Assembly (NCBI GenBank): GCA_943736015.1
Contig: OX031070.1
Coordinates: 25,379,673 to 25,443,672, forward strand
Direction: 5' to 3'
DNA: 64,000 bases
DNA from: Tridacna crocea
Taxonomy: Eukaryota > Mollusca > Bivalvia > Cardiida > Cardiidae
In this document: positions 58,528 to 64,000 of the stretch, one piece after another
Numbering within the stretch: the first letter of the stretch is position 1
Layout of the letters: each line of letters begins with the position of its first letter
The notes under the pieces: model-generated
Told to the model about the DNA's origin: nothing
Database searches by the model: none
The model's input: only the letters and a program-made list of their open reading frames with translations
Made by a program: the position numbers and the translations under genes

Positions 58528-58844
58528 TTAACTCTTTACCAACAATAACACAACTTGACATTCCTAAGGAAGAGGGCTTCTGAAATTGTCGGGAAAGCAA
58601 AAAATGATGATAACTAGTATTTTCTCTCTTTATCAAGTTCTAAAAATATTATCTGCCCAAAATGCCAGTCATCTGCAGACTACAATTTGGCTCAATATTT
58701 TTAGATTTCTCAACAAAATGTTAGACAACAGTGTGGGAAAAAGAGAAAATGCTGCTTACCAGCATTTTCTGCTTTTCTCACAAAATTTTTAGAAGCCTTT
58801 TCCTTCAAAATGTTAAAACTGAGGTTTGGGTGGTGATGAGTTAA
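58528..58844. mobile_element. Two MITE halves in opposite orientation
   Basis: A + left portion (TTAA 58528-58531) grades into a - copy ending at TTAA 58841-58844 with its own palindrome (58732-58785). Confidence 0.7.
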
Positions 58845-58914
58845 GCTGAATAAAACAGTTACTAGACCATGCTGTAAAGGACCTTTGAACAAGAACTGAT
58901 CAAACAAGAGGTCT

Positions 58915-58920
58915 TTTATT
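58915..58920 (-). terminator. Probable HPD polyadenylation signal
   Basis: AATAAA on the - strand, 61 bp past the HPD stop codon. A short 3' UTR ending before the transposon pair at 58528-58844 would fit. Confidence 0.55.
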
Positions 58921-58980
58921 TCTAAGCACAAGACTTAGTGATGATATGTTTCATGCAAATCTTTCTCTTTGGCAACATCA

Positions 58981-62776
<3,796 letters not shown>

Positions 62777-63610
62777 CTGGAAATAGGTCATGCAATAAGT
62801 CTTTTAAGTATTAAACAGAAAATAAAGATGAGATCTTAAGGCTTTACTTCATATCAATAGATTTCAAATGTCGACAAATAACATTTGCCACTTGAGCTAA
62901 CATGTCATAGCTGTTTTATTTATAAATCTAAATTTGTCATTATCACTTTGTCCTTGTATCAACATAAAATCTAAATGTATTTCAGTTGTTTGCCATCTCC
63001 CAAAATTTCAAGGATCCTATACATCAAATGGAAAAAATTCTAAATATCAAATATAAACAGAATAGTTTCTTTATTTAATGCAATTCAGTAATTCAGCAGG
63101 AAATAATGGTAGATTACTTGTTTGACAATTCATGGTTATAGCCAGTAAAATCAACTGTAAGTATTTCCGTAATACTTTAATTACATCTGGAAACAGCTAT
63201 TGCACACTTGTTACGTAGGTAAACAGTGCATGCCATTCAACCGGAAGGAAAATTTGACATAATTTACCTGGATTTATCCCGACATTTCTTGTGCTACACC
63301 TAATATTGTAATACATCCTAAAGAGGGCATGCATTCTTATGTGGAGGAAGATAGACTATGAGGAAATAACAAAAATAACTGGACTTAATTGTGATGAAAA
63401 CAGACAAAAGAAGGCAGAAGTATGGAATAAAAGCAATATTCTTTTTTATCAATGCAAGATTGAAATTGATTTCATATCATGAACATCACCAGAAATATAT
63501 TTACATGTGGCTATACCACTTATGAGAATATTACTGATGATGTTCATTAAAAAAGAATGCTCTTTCTCTTGTATAGATTAAAGTAAATGTAATTCTTACC
63601 ATTGATAACC
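62777..63610. other. HPD intron or upstream sequence, nothing identified
   Basis: AT-rich, without MITE copies or a recognisable HPD exon. It is the longest family-free stretch on the right side of the window. Confidence 0.5.
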
Positions 63611-63611
63611 C

Positions 63612-63846
63612 TTAACCTTTTCCCAAACAGGAAGTTTTCGAGACTTCTAAATTGACAATGGCTGCAGACAACAAATCTAACAAATCAAAATGTAGCAAAA
63701 ACCAAATACCTTTCTTTCAAAGAATAGCAAACATTGTGGGAAAAGAAAAAAAAAATGCTGGTAATCAGCATTTTGTCTTTCATCCACAATGTTTTAAAAA
63801 GGCTCCTTTCTCCTAGATCACCTCAGGTCATTTGGTAAAGAGTTAA
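63612..63846 (-). mobile_element. MITE with A-run expansion
   Basis: TTAA 63612-63615 and 63843-63846. An A9-10 run interrupts the first palindrome arm. Confidence 0.86.
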
Positions 63847-63861
63847 TAAAACAATCCCATG

Positions 63862-64000
63862 TTAAACCCTTTACCAAACGACAAAGTTCTAAACTGGTCC
63901 ATATTGAAAGCACTAGCAGATGACAAAATAAACTGAAATTTGTTTCCAGCAGGGTAGAAAATACTGTGGGAAAAGAACATTTTCTCCTTTTCCCACAATT
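63862..64000 (-). mobile_element. MITE running off the right edge
   Basis: TTAA 63862-63865. The palindrome is shortened (GGGAAAAGAACATTTTCTCC) and the copy is cut by the window end. Confidence 0.85.

Noticed and set aside
62777-64000. Upstream HPD exons
   Set aside because: I looked for the conserved GVQHIAL and DHIVGN segments on the - strand and did not find them here.

Overview
This is eukaryotic nuclear DNA: AT-rich, with small exons separated by repeat-filled introns and GT-AG splice sites. Three conserved animal genes can be read. GPN1 lies on the + strand (13776-26623, 11 exons, apparently complete). RPA1, the large subunit of replication protein A, lies on the - strand (31562-51665, 15 exons, apparently complete). 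The last three coding exons of HPD (4-hydroxyphenylpyruvate dioxygenase) lie on the - strand (58981-62776; the 5' part is beyond the right edge). GPN1 and RPA1 converge; HPD lies upstream of RPA1 in the same orientation. The repeat types (156-bp 'AAAGGGCAATAA' tandem units, tRNA-derived SINE heads, GCAGTCTGCACAGGCT-type repeats) resemble what I know from bivalve molluscs, possibly heterodont clams. The species is an inference and was not tested.

Layout. 1-3689: no recognisable gene, a few palindromes and an old tandem repeat. 3690-8754: a candidate 5-kb element with inverted ends that encloses three ~1.1-1.4-kb tandem units. 8761-13775: sparse repeats and no gene. 13776-26893: GPN1, its introns packed with short transposons. 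26894-31342: convergent intergenic space. 31343-51665: RPA1, whose 6.1-kb intron 2 holds a 2.1-kb terminal-inverted-repeat element. 51666-58914: intergenic space dense in short transposons. 58915-62776: 3' part of HPD. 62777-64000: HPD intron or upstream sequence.

The dominant structure is one family of short non-autonomous DNA transposons (~220-230 bp, about 70 copies or remnants, both orientations). Ends read TTAA-CCCTTTACCA...TGGTAAAGGG-TTAA, and a near-perfect ~60-bp palindrome sits off centre. The TTAA target and CCC terminus suggest mobilisation by a piggyBac-type transposase, but none is encoded here. Copies nest, abut while sharing a single TTAA, and lie within tens of bases of exons. 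One begins at the GPN1 stop codon and another lies ~170 bp upstream of the RPA1 start. The tandem array at 4-8 kb holds both an empty site and two filled sites for this element.

Other mobile DNA: a 784-bp long-TIR element with a 9-bp duplication (14171-14954), a 2.1-kb element with compound TIRs (46017-48111), a 1.25-kb TIR element with internal tandem repeats (36761-38006), a tiny foldback family (20891-20981 and 33094-33162), a 192-bp hairpin element (33373-33564) and several tRNA-derived SINE heads. I saw no LTR element, virus-derived gene, CRISPR array or rRNA gene.
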